NCBI GenBank assembly: GCA_023213395.1
Contig: CM041465.1
Location: 73,663,741-73,727,740 of the forward strand
Direction: 5' to 3'
From: Cycas panzhihuaensis
Lineage: Eukaryota > Cycadophyta
DNA length: 64,000 nt
In this document: positions 10,131-20,149 of the stretch, one piece after another
How positions within the stretch are numbered: position 1 is the first letter of the stretch
How the letters are laid out: every line of letters starts with the position of its first letter
Translations under genes and position numbers: made by a program
The notes under the pieces: model-generated
Told to the model about the DNA's origin: nothing
Databases searched by the model: none
The model's input: the letters and a program-made list of their open reading frames with translations, nothing else

Positions 10131-11690
10131 TATCAGATAGCGACAACAAAGTGGTATTGCCAACGCTGGGAAGAAGCTCGATTGAAGTGATTCCGCATTT
10201 AAGGATCCAAAGACAATGGTAACAAGTGACACAACATTCTCTTCCATTGGGGAAGAACATATCTACCACATGGCAGAAGAGCCCATCACATCGAATAATC
10301 ACCAGCGAGAAGAACTAACAGATCTCGGGGAGGTATACAACTCTTTGGATGACGAACACGGCATGAGGTTCGTGGATTACTGGCTTCAGGATATGTATGA
10401 AGTAAACTCTTCTTCTTACAGATGTAATTTGCTATCTAAATGTGTATCTACAAACATTGATAATAATTCAGATTCTTTTGAATATATGCTGACTAACGAT
10501 AATTTAAAAAATGGTAACAACCTAGACCAACCAACCCTTAGTTTACCTAGTAATTTGCGTAGTTTTTTTGAAGTTAATAGTAATCCCGCCATCCCATCTA
10601 CTTCAGGCATGGGTCTTGAGGTAGATTCCCTACCCCCCCCCCCCCTTATTACAACCTAAGGAAGGAAGTAATATTCCTTCCTCCTCTTCCTTAGAGGTAC
10701 ACCCACCCAGCCACAAATCTCTTCCAACCATTGGTGCCAAAACTGGGGAAATGGAAGGAGGATTGCTGGTAAGTACTTCTAGCGATTCTGGTCTAGATAG
10801 TAAAATCATTATCCCAGAAGAAACAAACTATCAAATCTATATTGGGAACTACGTAAAATCATTCTATGGGGAGCAGTTATATGGGACTACCCATTTAACG
10901 CACTGTGTTGAGTATTGGATAGATCAGGGGAATTGGGATAAAACCCAATGGCAGCAAGACCTAATCCTAACCTTACGAGGGAGAGCTTGGTACTGGTACC
11001 TATCCCACCAAGTCACTCTTACGAGTTGGCAAGATTTACAAACGATGTTTCGAATACGGTTCGATCATCCAACCCAACCAACTATTCCAATATTCTACGT
11101 AGGTCATAACCCTAGAAAACATATATAGGTTTGTAAACAAAAATGGAGATCCTTAAGTATACCTAAACGGAATTGGCCTAACTATTTCTACCACACCTTG
11201 GGGAGAGTAGCAAAGGACTGGTTCCTGGGGAAGGAACAAAATCTAGATACAACTTGGGGAAACCTGAAGAAATCCTTCATAAAAACCTTTAGGCATACTT
11301 CGGATAACCAAGAAATAAACAAAATCCTGAAACATATTAGAATAATGAGCATAAAATTAGAACAACATCTAATGATCGAAACAGAGAGTCTATGCATAGT
11401 GAAGAAGAAGAGGTCATGAATTATCCTGTAGAGTTTACAAAATTCACTGTTAGAGAAAGAAAGATAGAAGACGCCCCGGGACACAAAACCGGAAATGCAA
11501 AAGATGTGGGTATAACAAGGTTGAAAACTACAGAAATTAATGTTGGTAGTTTAGAAAATCCTAAGCTCATTCGAATTGGAAACTATTGGGATCCTCAAAC
11601 GGTAGCAAAAGCCCAGCAGTTATTCGAGGAATTCCGTGATGTATTCGCATAGTCGTATAAAGACCTGAAAGGCATTCCTCTAGAGATAGG
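10131..11690 (+). pseudogene. E2: PR-RT linker with capsid-like modules
   Basis: Between protease and RT, where related elements have little, E2 has about 500 codons. The first part (10131-10660) reads NVTFTLSDSDNKVVLP, then a Ser/Asn/Asp-rich stretch (GMRFVDYWLQD, NNSDSFEYMLTND), ending in a poly-Pro tract at 10629-10645. The second part contains two capsid-like modules: LRGRAWYWYLSHQ with TSWQDLQTMFRIRFD (about 10973-11070), and LGRVAKDWFLGKEQ with TTWGNLKKSFIKTF (11198-11290). Both follow the LxGxAxxW...W..L...F...F pattern of the true gag capsid at 8370-8470. Stops at 11126 and 11417 break the frame. E1 has the same linker at 20150-21690. Confidence 0.7.
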
Positions 11691-11691
11691 A

Positions 11692-13080
11692 ATGCATCAT
11701 ATCGATCTAGTGGAAGACGCCAAACCGATGAAACAAAGGCCATACCGGATGAATCCAAAATACAAAGAGAAGGTGAAAGTTGAACTCGATAAAATGTTGG
11801 AAGCAGGTTACATATATGAGATTGACTATAGCGACTGGGTGAGCCCTGTAGTAGCGGTTCCGAAGAAAAATGGGAAAATTCGCGTCTGTGTGGATTATAG
11901 ACAATTGAATGAAGTAACAAAGAAAGACCCATTTCCGTTACCTTTTACGGAGGATATTTTGGAAGCAGTTGGGGAAAATGAGATCTATTCCTTCACAGAC
12001 GGATTCAGTGGGTACAATCAAGTGGAGATTGTTTCGGAAGATCAGGCAAAAATGACATTCGTAACAGAATGGGATACGTACGCCTATAAAGTGATGCCAT
12101 TCGGTCTTACGAATGCACCAGCGACATTCTAGCGAATTGTGATTAATATCTTTCGAAAATTTATTGGAGAAAAAGTTGTTGTATTCCTAAACGATTGGAC
12201 GTTGTATGGATTAATGAAAAATCATATGGAAAACTTGAGGGAAATGTTGCAAACCTGCCGAGAAAGTAAGTTGTGTCTCAATCCAGAAAAGTGTACCTTT
12301 CTGGTACCCTTTGGAAACCTCTTAGGGCATATAGTCAGCAAAGAAGGATTGCTGACCGATCCAGCAAAAGTGTCTGCCATTCTACACTTTCCGACACCGA
12401 TTACGAGAAAACAGCTGAAAGGTTTTCTGGGTTTGACAGGATACTATAGAAAGTTTATCAGGGGGTATGCATACATATCAGGACCCCTGGAAGAATTGCT
12501 GAAAACGAATATTGAATGGACATGGACAGAAGATCAACAACGAGCATTTGAAACATTGAAACAGGCCATTGTAGCAAATATATACCGTGGTTTCAGATTG
12601 AAGAAAACTTTGACGTGCATGTGGATGCGCCAAAGACGCTATTAGATGCGATTGGCACAACCCAAATGATGATAAAACAGATCATCCAATCTACTTCGCT
12701 AGTCGGAAACTTACGAGAGCTGAGCAAAATTATACGACAACAGAAAGGGAAGCACTTGGCATGGTCTATGCATTACAAAAGTTTTGACATTATTTGTTAT
12801 CAAATCCATTCCTGTTTTTCGTTGACCACCAAGCGCTGATGTATCTGGTGAATAAACCGATTATGCGAGGAAGAATCAGTAGATGGTTAATGTTGTTTCA
12901 AGAATTTTCTTTCAAAATCATTGTGAAAACCAGCAAAGTCCACATCATTCCAGATCAGCTGTCAAGAATAAAAAACGGAGAAAAAGCCACAGGAGTATCA
13001 GATGATTTTCCAGATGCAGCTCTATTCGGGAAGGGCCCAACAGCAGACTAGTATGAGGGAATACCAGAGTACCTAGCGAC
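11692..13080 (+). pseudogene. E2: reverse transcriptase and RNase H
   Basis: RT entry reads KQRPYRMNPKYKEKVK, then SPVVAVPKKNGKIRVCVDYRQLN, FPLPFTEDILEAV, FSGYNQVEI and VMPFGLTNAPATF (11692-12132). A CAG-type stop lies at 12130-12132. The catalytic box reads VVVFLNDWTLYG: the first Asp of the usual Asp pair is Asn (AAC, 12190-12192), whereas E1 keeps FLDD. Connection LLGHIVSKEGL and KGFLGLTGYYRKFIRGYA follow. RNase H is frame-shifted near 12560-12790 but still shows VDHQALMYLVNKP and HIIPDQLSRI. A TGG-to-TAG stop lies at about 13050. Even if translated, the RT would lack a metal ligand. Confidence 0.87.
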
Positions 13081-14297
13081 CGGAGAAGCGCCAGCAGAGT
13101 TAGATCGTATGGGGAAAAGAAATTTCATCAGAAAAGCAGAACCGTATCAACTTATCAGCAGAGAGTTATACAAGTTGGGGCCGATTTACATATATTGCGA
13201 CGTTGTGTTCAACAGCATGAGATAAACCAGATCATGTCGCAGGCACATGAAGGAGTAGCAGGTGGCCACATGGGGAAATTGGCCACATGGCGGAAGATCT
13301 TGACGTCGGGATTCTGGTGGCCATCAATGTTCGAAGATGTCAAAAAATGGATTCAAGCATGTGATTATTGCCAACGTGTGGGGAAACCTAATCGACAGGA
13401 TTTCCAACCGTTATATCCCATATTACCTTTGGCACCGTTCGAAAGATGGGGGCTCGACTTTGTGGGGCCAATTAAACCAGCGGCGCGGAGATCGAAAGCT
13501 CGATACATTCTGGTGGCAACCGATTATACGACAAAATGGGTGGATGCACGCGCATTACGAAAAGCCGATGCGTAGCACGAAGATTTCTGTATAAGGTAGT
13601 GATTACGCGATTTGGATGCCCCTTGGAGATCGTCAGTGACCAAGGTGCCCACTTCCTTAATCAGACTATTAAAACATTGACAACCGCCTTCATGATTAGC
13701 CATCGAAAATCAACTCCCTACTACCCGAGAGCCAATGGCCAAGCAGAGAGCTCAAACAAGATAATCAAGAACTGCTTGCGAAAGATATGCGACATCGGCA
13801 GATCTGACTGGGCCGAGAAGTTAACCTCCGTGCTATGGGCATTTCATACGACATACAAAAGGTCAATTGGTCAGACTCCATTCTAGCTTGTATATGGCAC
13901 GGAAGCCATTCTCCCGACACAGTTTGAGATACCCAGCTTACGAGTGGCAATACAATGTCGATTAGACGACCTCCAGTCTTTGGAACGACAACTGGAAGAC
14001 CTAGTGCGGCTGGAAGAGAAACGACACCTAGCAAACTGGTTGCAACATATCGAAAAGCGGCGACAAAAAGCATGGCACGACCACCATCTACGGAAACCCC
14101 AATTCAATGAAGGTGATCAAGTGTTACTATATGACAGCAAATTCAAAACGCGCCCTGGGAAACTCAAGATGCGGTGGTTGGGACCATACATCGCAGAAAG
14201 AGTTTTTGAGAATGAATCGGTGCAGCTTCGAGAGATTGACGGACCTCTGCTACCAACTAGGGTAAATGGTAGCAGACTCAAGCCTTATATCGAGTAG
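13081..14297 (+). pseudogene. E2: integrase with GPY module
   Basis: The zinc region reads [12 protein letters not shown]...ACDYCQRV (HHCC, 13240-13375). The core has WGLDFVGPI (first Asp), IVSDQGAHFLN (second Asp) and ANGQAESSNKI (Glu), so all three catalytic residues are present. There is a frame break near 13570 and an amber stop at 13884-13886 inside QTPF*LVYGTEAI; E1 has the same stop at the same place. The C-terminus runs QKAWHDHHLRKPQF and LKMRWLGPYIAERVF, a GPY/F module, and ends RLKPYIE at 14297. The two stem-loops at 14351-14395 follow directly. Confidence 0.87.
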
Positions 14298-14350
14298 CCC
14301 AGCCTACTAGCAGGATCAGTTGGTTGTACCATATCAGACAGATGATGTTG

Positions 14351-14395
14351 AGGCAATCAATTGCCTTGATACCGAGCCATGATCCAGTTCGGTAT
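14351..14395 (+). promoter_or_regulatory. E2: paired stem-loops after integrase
   Basis: Stem-loop 1: AGGCAAT (14351-14357), loop CA, ATTGCCT (14360-14366). Stem-loop 2: ATACCGA (14369-14375), 13-base loop containing TGATCCAG, TCGGTAT (14389-14395). An A-rich tract follows. E1 and E3 have the same pair at the same place with different stem bases that still pair, and E4 has the first. Likely an RNA element; its role is unknown. Confidence 0.6.
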
Positions 14396-14519
14396 GGATA
14401 AAAAAATTGAAAAAAAAATTGAAAAAAATAAAAAATAACCATAACTCACATCGATATAAGTAACAAAGAAAGATAATCAAAAAAAATCGAGGGAAATTCA
14501 TCCAAGATACAAGTAAATT

Positions 14520-14940
14520 ATAGTGTATGTACCAAAAAGTATGTTACTGTGCACGCATATTGAAACAATGATAAAATTGAAAATACACTATACGCACTCA
14601 AGGAATTCACTAAAGTACACATAGTTTAAAAAGTAACTCTAATTACACTATACGCACTTCAAAAGTATGCGCAAGTACGCACAAAGGTAAACAACTTTTA
14701 AGTGGCTCAATTACATTATACGTGCATCAAAAGCACGCAAGGGTGCACGCACAAAGGCAAAGGAGAGTAAGTTAAAAGATTACATTATACGCACCAAGAA
14801 AGTACGTAGCCTGCACGCACCGTAAAAGATACTCAAGTGATTAGTTACATTATACGCACCAAAGAAAGTACGCAATCGAGCACGATAATGAAAGCTATTA
14901 ACACTATACGCACTAAGGGCACGTATAAAACAAAATCCGC
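14520..14940 (+). repeat. E2: degenerate TACGCA-rich tandem repeat
   Basis: About six irregular units of roughly 60-75 bp, each opening with ACAYTATACGCAC (14586, 14645, 14713, 14786, 14847, 14900 and nearby) and containing AAAGTACGC or AAGCACGC further on. Non-coding. A decayed version sits at 24600-24800 in E1. Confidence 0.6.
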
Positions 14941-15099
14941 AAAATGACAAATCATTACGCACTGCGAGCATTCCTGCAAGCAGACGCAGAGCGGAACGGA
15001 TTTCAGAAAACGACACGCAAGAGATTGCTCCGGTACGCATCACCGTACGCAAGAAACGCAAGCGCCTCTGAGGTACGTGACGCGGTTCTAGTTGTAGGC

Positions 15100-15132
15100 T
15101 TTGGTTTCTTTCTTATCTCTGGGACTCCACAG
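15100..15132 (+). promoter_or_regulatory. E2: candidate 3' splice site before ORF3
   Basis: TTTGGTTTCTTTCTTATCTC, then GGGACTCCACAG, with the AG at 15131-15132 six bases before the ORF3 ATG. E1 has a matching pyrimidine tract, CCCATAG and the same AG-to-ATG spacing. This would let a spliced RNA bring ORF3 close to the cap. No donor was identified. Confidence 0.45.
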
Positions 15133-15137
15133 CCATT

Positions 15138-16189
15138 ATGAGGACAGCAGGGTGCCAGGAGGCTTACATACCGAAGCTAAAGCAAGACCTCCAAGCTCTA
15201 CCAGCTCCATTTCAAGCCAAGATTAAGCGGTGGGAGACTACATTCATCAGAACCCCATGTACTATGACCCCGAATTGATGGACCAAATCCTAATGGCCCT
15301 AAAGCCATACAGCAGGAAGGCCAAAATGGACGCGGACATAGTCCATACTATCACTAGACTTTCCAAGGAGGGAGAGGTTCCATTGGGAACAAAGAGGTCA
15401 GAGGTAGACCGGGAAATGTGGCTGAGGGAATTATGCCAGCCCAACACTCAAATTATGTCTGGCGGAATTAGGGTAGCCGACATTATGGATGGAAGACTTT
15501 AGTGGGTGGCCAAAGTGATTAATTCCAGGTTTTTGTCAAAACGGAAGTACACCTACATTCAAGGAGGCATGATGCAGGTGTTGTTAAAAATTCAGGATGG
15601 AGAAAAAATGAATTGGTCAGAATTTTTGGCAAAAAACATGAGATAGCAGCTACAAGAGATTAGGACACATCCATTCCGCCATCCTTCATTGCTTCTGGCA
15701 ATTTTATTCTACCAGTGTCCAGAGGTACAACCCGACTGTGACTACTATCACTCCGCGGGAGCCAATTATCAAGCAGTGTAATTTCCACACAACAACCACC
15801 GAAGCAAAACGGAGAGTACAAAGCAGATGCAAAGGTGCTTACAGCTCAGAAAACACCGAAACACCTATCCCTCATCGGACGAAACAAGCTGTTCATCGTC
15901 GCGGAAAGAGGAAGAAGGGAGAAGAAGAAGAGGAAGAGGAAGCAGAAGCATCCTAGGAAGAATGGGAAGACTTCCCACCAAAGAACAGGCAGGAGAACCT
16001 TCAGCACCTCCTACACCGCAGGATAAAGCGGGACCCATTATCCAAATGATTCAGGAAATGGAGGCAGGGTACAAAGCGGAGATAGCGGCCCTTCAGGACA
16101 AAATAAAGGAGAAGGATGCCATTATTGCCACCCTGACACAGATAAATGAGGAAATTTTGGGAGGACAAAGGCAGCAGGAGCCGCCTTGA
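15138..16189 (+). pseudogene. E2: ORF3
   Basis: ORF3 starts ATGAGGACAGCAGGGTGCCAG and encodes a protein homologous to E1 ORF3. It shifts frame near 15229, then reads YIHQNPMYYDPELMDQIL and VDREMWLRELCQPNTQ, then WVAKVINSRFLSKRKYTYIQ, then HPFRHPSLLLAILFYQCP (15660-15720). The middle block resembles the 'putative plant transposon protein' domain found beside some plant gypsy elements (W..fvNSRl.P pattern); this is recognition by eye. Further shifts lie near 15780. The last 120 codons are open: a basic patch (RKEEEGRRRRGRG, frame-shifted relative to E1), Pro/Ala-rich linker, and a coiled coil (EMEAGYKAEIAALQDKIKEK) ending at 16189. No signal peptide or membrane segment is seen. Confidence 0.7.
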
Positions 16190-16235
16190 GACAGTTGGGG
16201 AGGATACCCCGAAATTTTGATTTTTTGGAGTTTTG

Positions 16236-16253
16236 TTGAGCAAGGATGCTCAA
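16236..16253 (+). promoter_or_regulatory. E2: stem-loop next to the 3' LTR
   Basis: TTGAGCA-AGGA-TGCTCAA, a perfect 7-bp stem with a 4-base loop, 26 bases before the 3' LTR. The same stem-loop occurs in E1 (26167-26184), and decayed forms occur in E3 and E4. In other gypsy elements the polypurine tract would directly abut the LTR here. Confidence 0.6.
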
Positions 16254-16279
16254 ACCCATAAATGTTGACCCAGGATAGA

Positions 16280-17108
16280 TGTTAGAGTCAAAAGTGATCC
16301 AATGGCTGTGTGAGGACCAGAGGTAGGTCAGATAACCTGAGTTGTGCAGTGCGGACCGTGCGGAGGTACGCAACGAGGCAAAATGGCGTAAAACCAAAGT
16401 GCAGGTACGTATGCGGTGCGTGCGTGCACAGGCAGGTATGTATGACAGATACGTACCAACGGCGGAACAGAACCAAGCAGAAGCGGTACGCACAACTCAA
16501 GGGGACCAGTGAAGACCTGTTGAGGTGCTGCACGTGCGTCTGCACGCACGAACACAAAGGATGGATTAATTAAGTGCTAAACAATTGATTAAGTGAAAGT
16601 GCGCATGATCAAGAATGCGGTTATGACAGGCAGTCATAACCCTTCAGCCAAAAGGTACCAACATGAGTACTTAAGGAGGTACGCATGATTCACCAGGTTA
16701 GGGTGAGAGCCGGATATCACGGGTACACAAAGGTGCAGGAGCCAGTACGCATGACAGCCATTTGGAGCATCACTGTATGATAAGTACCATCTGGGTACGC
16801 ATATGTAATAGAAAGATTGTATGCTACTGGAATGCTCAGGAATGCATTCCAGCCTCTGTGTAAATGAACTGTTGACTTAATAAAAGGAAGAGTTACGTGG
16901 AAATTGGTGTATTCTTGGTGTTGTGATGATGATTTGTTGAGTATGTATTGATTGCATCGCTGTGTACCATTACGTGAATTATATGTGAAATATATGTGGA
17001 ATGTATGTGAATAACCATGTTGATGATCCCGAACTAGACTATAGCTACTGTAACCTTGACAAGTGCATTGTTCCTACAAGTGTAGTAGGAACAAAACGTA
17101 AGTCAACA
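16280..17108 (+). repeat. E2 3' LTR
   Basis: Begins TGTTAGAGTCAAAAGTGATCC, ends AACGTAAGTCAACA. Same landmarks as the 5' copy: palindrome 16619-16641, TATA-like TACTTAAG 16668-16675, AATAAA near 16880, and an inverted repeat GTTCCTAC/GTAGGAAC (17070-17092) close to its end. GTATG follows. Confidence 0.92.
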
Positions 17109-17428
17109 GTATGCATGTGACAGAGTGAATGTATGAGGCTGGAATGCACAGTGAATGCATTCCAGCACCTTGTGTAAAAGAACTTATTGCTTAATAAAAT
17201 AAGAGTTGCGTGGAAAATGTAGATTCTTTGTGTTTGCAAGGATTGAATGTGGAATATGTGCTGATCTCTGTACTGTTGTGTGCCGTTGTGCTATAATCAT
17301 GTGGAAACATTAATAAATCTGCGTGATATATGTGGATAATGATGTTAACTGTGTCCTAAACTAGACTATAACCTATGTAACCTTGACAAGTGTATTGATC
17401 TCACAAGGGTGGAATCTCTAAGTCAACA
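17109..17428 (+). repeat. E1 5' LTR, right part
   Basis: Starts with the second GTATG copy and continues the E1 LTR: ATGCATTCCAGCACC, TTGCTTAATAAAATAAG (polyadenylation signal), AACTAGACTATAACC, ending CTCTAAGTCAACA. It aligns with 26720-27036. Together with 6097-6616 it makes an LTR of about 835 bp. Confidence 0.9.
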
Positions 17429-17446
17429 TTGGTTCTGTTGCCTACG
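17429..17446 (+). other. E1 primer-binding site
   Basis: TTGGTTCTGTTGCCTACG directly after the LTR; one C/T difference from E2. Confidence 0.65.
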
Positions 17447-17568
17447 TTGATTGAGGAGGGACAGGGCCCAGGAGTTTCAAAAGGAGGAATGTGTAAAGGA
17501 CAAAGGACCCTGGCTGTCGTCGTGATGGCAGGCCATAACTAAGCCTCTGATAGCCAAGGGACCTTCCA

Positions 17569-18262
17569 ATGCCACCTAAAAGGCCTTCAAAGGCGGAAGA
17601 GCCACAAAAGGATACTTCACCTAAAGGGAAAGAAACAAGCAGACAGAGGGCATTATGATGGTCAAAAGAGTCAAAACTGAGAAGGGCAAGGAGATTAAGT
17701 TTGCAGAATAACGATACTAAGGGTCAGTCCATTGAAGAATCTGAGGCAAGTGGAGACTAGACACCTCAGAAGCAAGGAGAGGGAAACAATGGCAAATGAA
17801 TGGTACTAACACCAGCCCCAATTAAGGATGACCTGTTTAGCCCAGAATATGAAGAAAAACCAAAAGTGGATGAAGAACATAAAGAAACTTTAACAAAAAA
17901 GGAAAGTATACCTATGGAAGACATTCCGAAGGACCTAAGTGATAGCGAGAAGAAGGCGGAGGAAGGTCCCTCGGCATATTGGGAAAATAAGCTAACAAGG
18001 CAGCTTTTTGAGGATTCATCAGACAGGGGATCCGATCAGTCATATATAACAAAGGACAATTAACAATACAAGTGCCAGGTGTGTTAGAACCTATACATCT
18101 TAAAACCCCATTTAAGAATCCATTATTTGAGAAAGATAATATTACAGTAAGCACTCCAAGCACATCTCCAAAAGAGAAGAGTGAAGGGAAGGAGATAGAA
18201 TCCAAGGGGAGAAGAAAGGGGAAGAATCACCACTAGGTGGGACACCGGTACAATCCCCCAGG
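17569..18262 (+). pseudogene. E1: gag N-terminal region
   Basis: The gag start codon is intact here (ATG 17569), reading MPPKRPSKAEEPQKDTSPK, a strongly basic N-terminus of about 45 residues (SKESKLRRARRLS). An AGA-to-TGA stop interrupts it near 17656. From about 17800 an acidic stretch follows (DDLFSPEYEEKPKVDEEHK, KKAEEGPSAYWENKLTRQLF) that is well conserved in E2 and recognisable in E3 (37080). A frame change after QSYI (about 18050) separates this part from the long open frame at 18263. The basic-then-acidic order suggests an RNA-binding or targeting tail ahead of capsid; no known domain was recognised. Confidence 0.7.
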
Positions 18263-20149
18263 ATGGATGATTACAGAGATTTTGGGAAGTTGATTTTCAA
18301 CGACACTTCGGATGCAGTCGAACATGTATATCTCTTTCAAAATTTGATCGATGTGAAGAAGATTACAGATGAAGACGAGATAAAGGCCATATTCGCCTGT
18401 ACATTAAGGGGAGTACCATTGACATGGTACAAAGAATTAAATAAGAAAGATTCATGGGCAAAGATAAAGAAATCCTTCGAGGAAAGATTTCAGAAATTTC
18501 AAAGCAACGAAGCGGTGGAAATTGCCCTTAGGGAAATTAAACAAAGGCCCAGAGAATCAGTATTAACTTATATCAGTAGGATGAAAATCATTGCGGCTAG
18601 TATGATCAATGAAACGATAACAGACCATAATATGAAAAATTATTTTGTCAGAGGACTGAATGAGAAACTGAGAGCTATGATGCATGCACATCCACTCAAG
18701 TCATTTAAGAATGCCCAAGATTTAGCACTTGACTTTGAGATGGAGATGGATGCGCAGGCAGGAGGACACAACTCCCTCCTATTGAGATTACAAAAAGAGA
18801 TCAGGGAAATCAAACAACACCAGTATAATCGGCCCTTCTGCCAGGTGGGAGTAGCAGAAGAGGAATCAGAATTAGAAGCCCTAAGAAAGGAAGTGGCAAG
18901 ACTAAAAATAAGAAATAACAGAGAAGAGGAAACAATAAAGAAGAAAGATCACGAAGGCAGAGTGGCAAAATGGTGCCACATCTGTGAAGAAAGTTCACAC
19001 ACGACTAAAGAATGTAAACTCAATCCGAAGAATAGTGCATTGCACCAAAGGGACAAATGGTGCCACATATGCGATGTGGATACGCATATGACCAAAGATT
19101 GTTTCTATAATCCAAGAGGAAAATCGTACAGAGGGCGAGGTAGGGGAAGAGGAGGCAACCCACGTCGGAATGTTTATACAACGAGGAATACACAGGAGCC
19201 CTCGAGGAAGAAACAACCAATGGGAAGATGCCTCATTTGCTTACAATTCGGGCATTGGAAATCCGAATGCCCAACCAAATGGGAATACGAACAAAAACCA
19301 TTCGTATGTAACAACTGTAGACCAAGTGAACATAAAACAGAAGATTGTAAAGGGAAAGCTAAAGCTACCAACCTAGTGACAATCATACCGGAGAGCAAAA
19401 ATATAAAACTCCAAAAGAAACAAAAGGAAAAGGAAAATGAAGGATATCTGAATCCGCAGACAAAAATGAATCGATTTAAACAAGCGAAACAAGTGTTAGA
19501 AGACTTAGCTCAAGAAGAGATTGCATTACCAGTGGGGAAGCCAGAAACTAAATATGTATATGTAAGAAAGAATAAGCAAAAGGAGAAAGATAAGGTACCA
19601 GAAGAGCCGAAAATACAGCCCCAAATGGTACAGATGGAGGAACTATTCAAAGGATTACCAGCTGAGGACATTCCAAGAATGTTGTTAGTAATGGAAAATA
19701 TGGTAAAACAACTGCAATTAACTATTCCCTTATGCCAAGTAATTGATTGGATTAAAGGAGGTATATTACAACGAGGAATTACCAAGAGCTTAAAGAAAGT
19801 GATGCCATCATTCGACATGGATCCCATGGTGACAATGAGGGTATTAGGAGAAACATTTCCAAAAGTGATTGTTGATGGGGGCGCAGCCATAAATGTACTA
19901 CCTACTTCGACATGGCAGAAATTGGGAAGCCTGAAACTGGAGGCAGCAACATATTTGTTGAAATTGGCCAACGAATTATTGGTGCGATCTGTGGGGAGGC
20001 TGGCCGACATCAAAGTGGATGTGGCAGGGATTGTCGTAAAAATCGACTTTACAATCGTAGAAACTAAAAAGGGTGCAACACCCTATCCAACGTTATTAGG
20101 GAGGCCTTGGTTATACAAGACCCAAAGGTTCCAAACCGGAAGAATGTGA
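18263..20149 (+). CDS. E1: gag capsid, four zinc knuckles and protease
   Basis: Open frame of 628 codons. Residues 1-130: gag capsid (DYRDFGKLIFNDTSDAVEHVY; LRGVPLTWYKEL; SWAKIKKSFEERFQ). Residues 170-215: Leu/Glu-rich helix. Then four CX2CX4HX4C zinc knuckles: CHICEESSHTTKEC, CHICDVDTHMTKDC, an RG box (RGRGRGRGG), CLICLQFGHWKSEC and CNNCRPSEHKTEDC (residues about 236-375). A Lys/Glu-rich linker follows. The retropepsin has VIVDGGAAINVLP (residues about 535-547), with DGG where most have DSG or DTG, and LLGRPWLY near the end. A one-base shift after KTQRFQ ends the frame at 20149. The first Met is internal; the real start is 17569. It is the longest open frame in the E-family copies. Confidence 0.9.
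   Translation: MDDYRDFGKLIFNDTSDAVEHVYLFQNLIDVKKITDEDEIKAIFACTLRGVPLTWYKELNKKDSWAKIKKSFEERFQKFQSNEAVEIALREIKQRPRESVLTYISRMKIIAASMINETITDHNMKNYFVRGLNEKLRAMMHAHPLKSFKNAQDLALDFEMEMDAQAGGHNSLLLRLQKEIREIKQHQYNRPFCQVGVAEEESELEALRKEVARLKIRNNREEETIKKKDHEGRVAKWCHICEESSHTTKECKLNPKNSALHQRDKWCHICDVDTHMTKDCFYNPRGKSYRGRGRGRGGNPRRNVYTTRNTQEPSRKKQPMGRCLICLQFGHWKSECPTKWEYEQKPFVCNNCRPSEHKTEDCKGKAKATNLVTIIPESKNIKLQKKQKEKENEGYLNPQTKMNRFKQAKQVLEDLAQEEIALPVGKPETKYVYVRKNKQKEKDKVPEEPKIQPQMVQMEELFKGLPAEDIPRMLLVMENMVKQLQLTIPLCQVIDWIKGGILQRGITKSLKKVMPSFDMDPMVTMRVLGETFPKVIVDGGAAINVLPTSTWQKLGSLKLEAATYLLKLANELLVRSVGRLADIKVDVAGIVVKIDFTIVETKKGATPYPTLLGRPWLYKTQRFQTGRM

Larger units (their letters stand above)
6617..17108 (+). 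mobile_element. E2: Ty3/gypsy element nested in the E1 5' LTR
   Basis: E2 is bounded by GTATG at 6612-6616 and again at 17109-17113. The flanking E1 LTR halves join correctly across it when compared with the intact E1 3' LTR (GGGTAcGCATGTGAC). Its LTRs are 6617-7446 and 16280-17108, each about 830 bp, TGTTRGAGTC...GTCAACA. The interior has the same order as E1 and aligns with it along its whole length, but the LTR 5' ends differ, so E1 and E2 are sister subfamilies. E2 must have inserted after E1. Its genes contain many stops and one lost catalytic residue. Confidence 0.93.
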
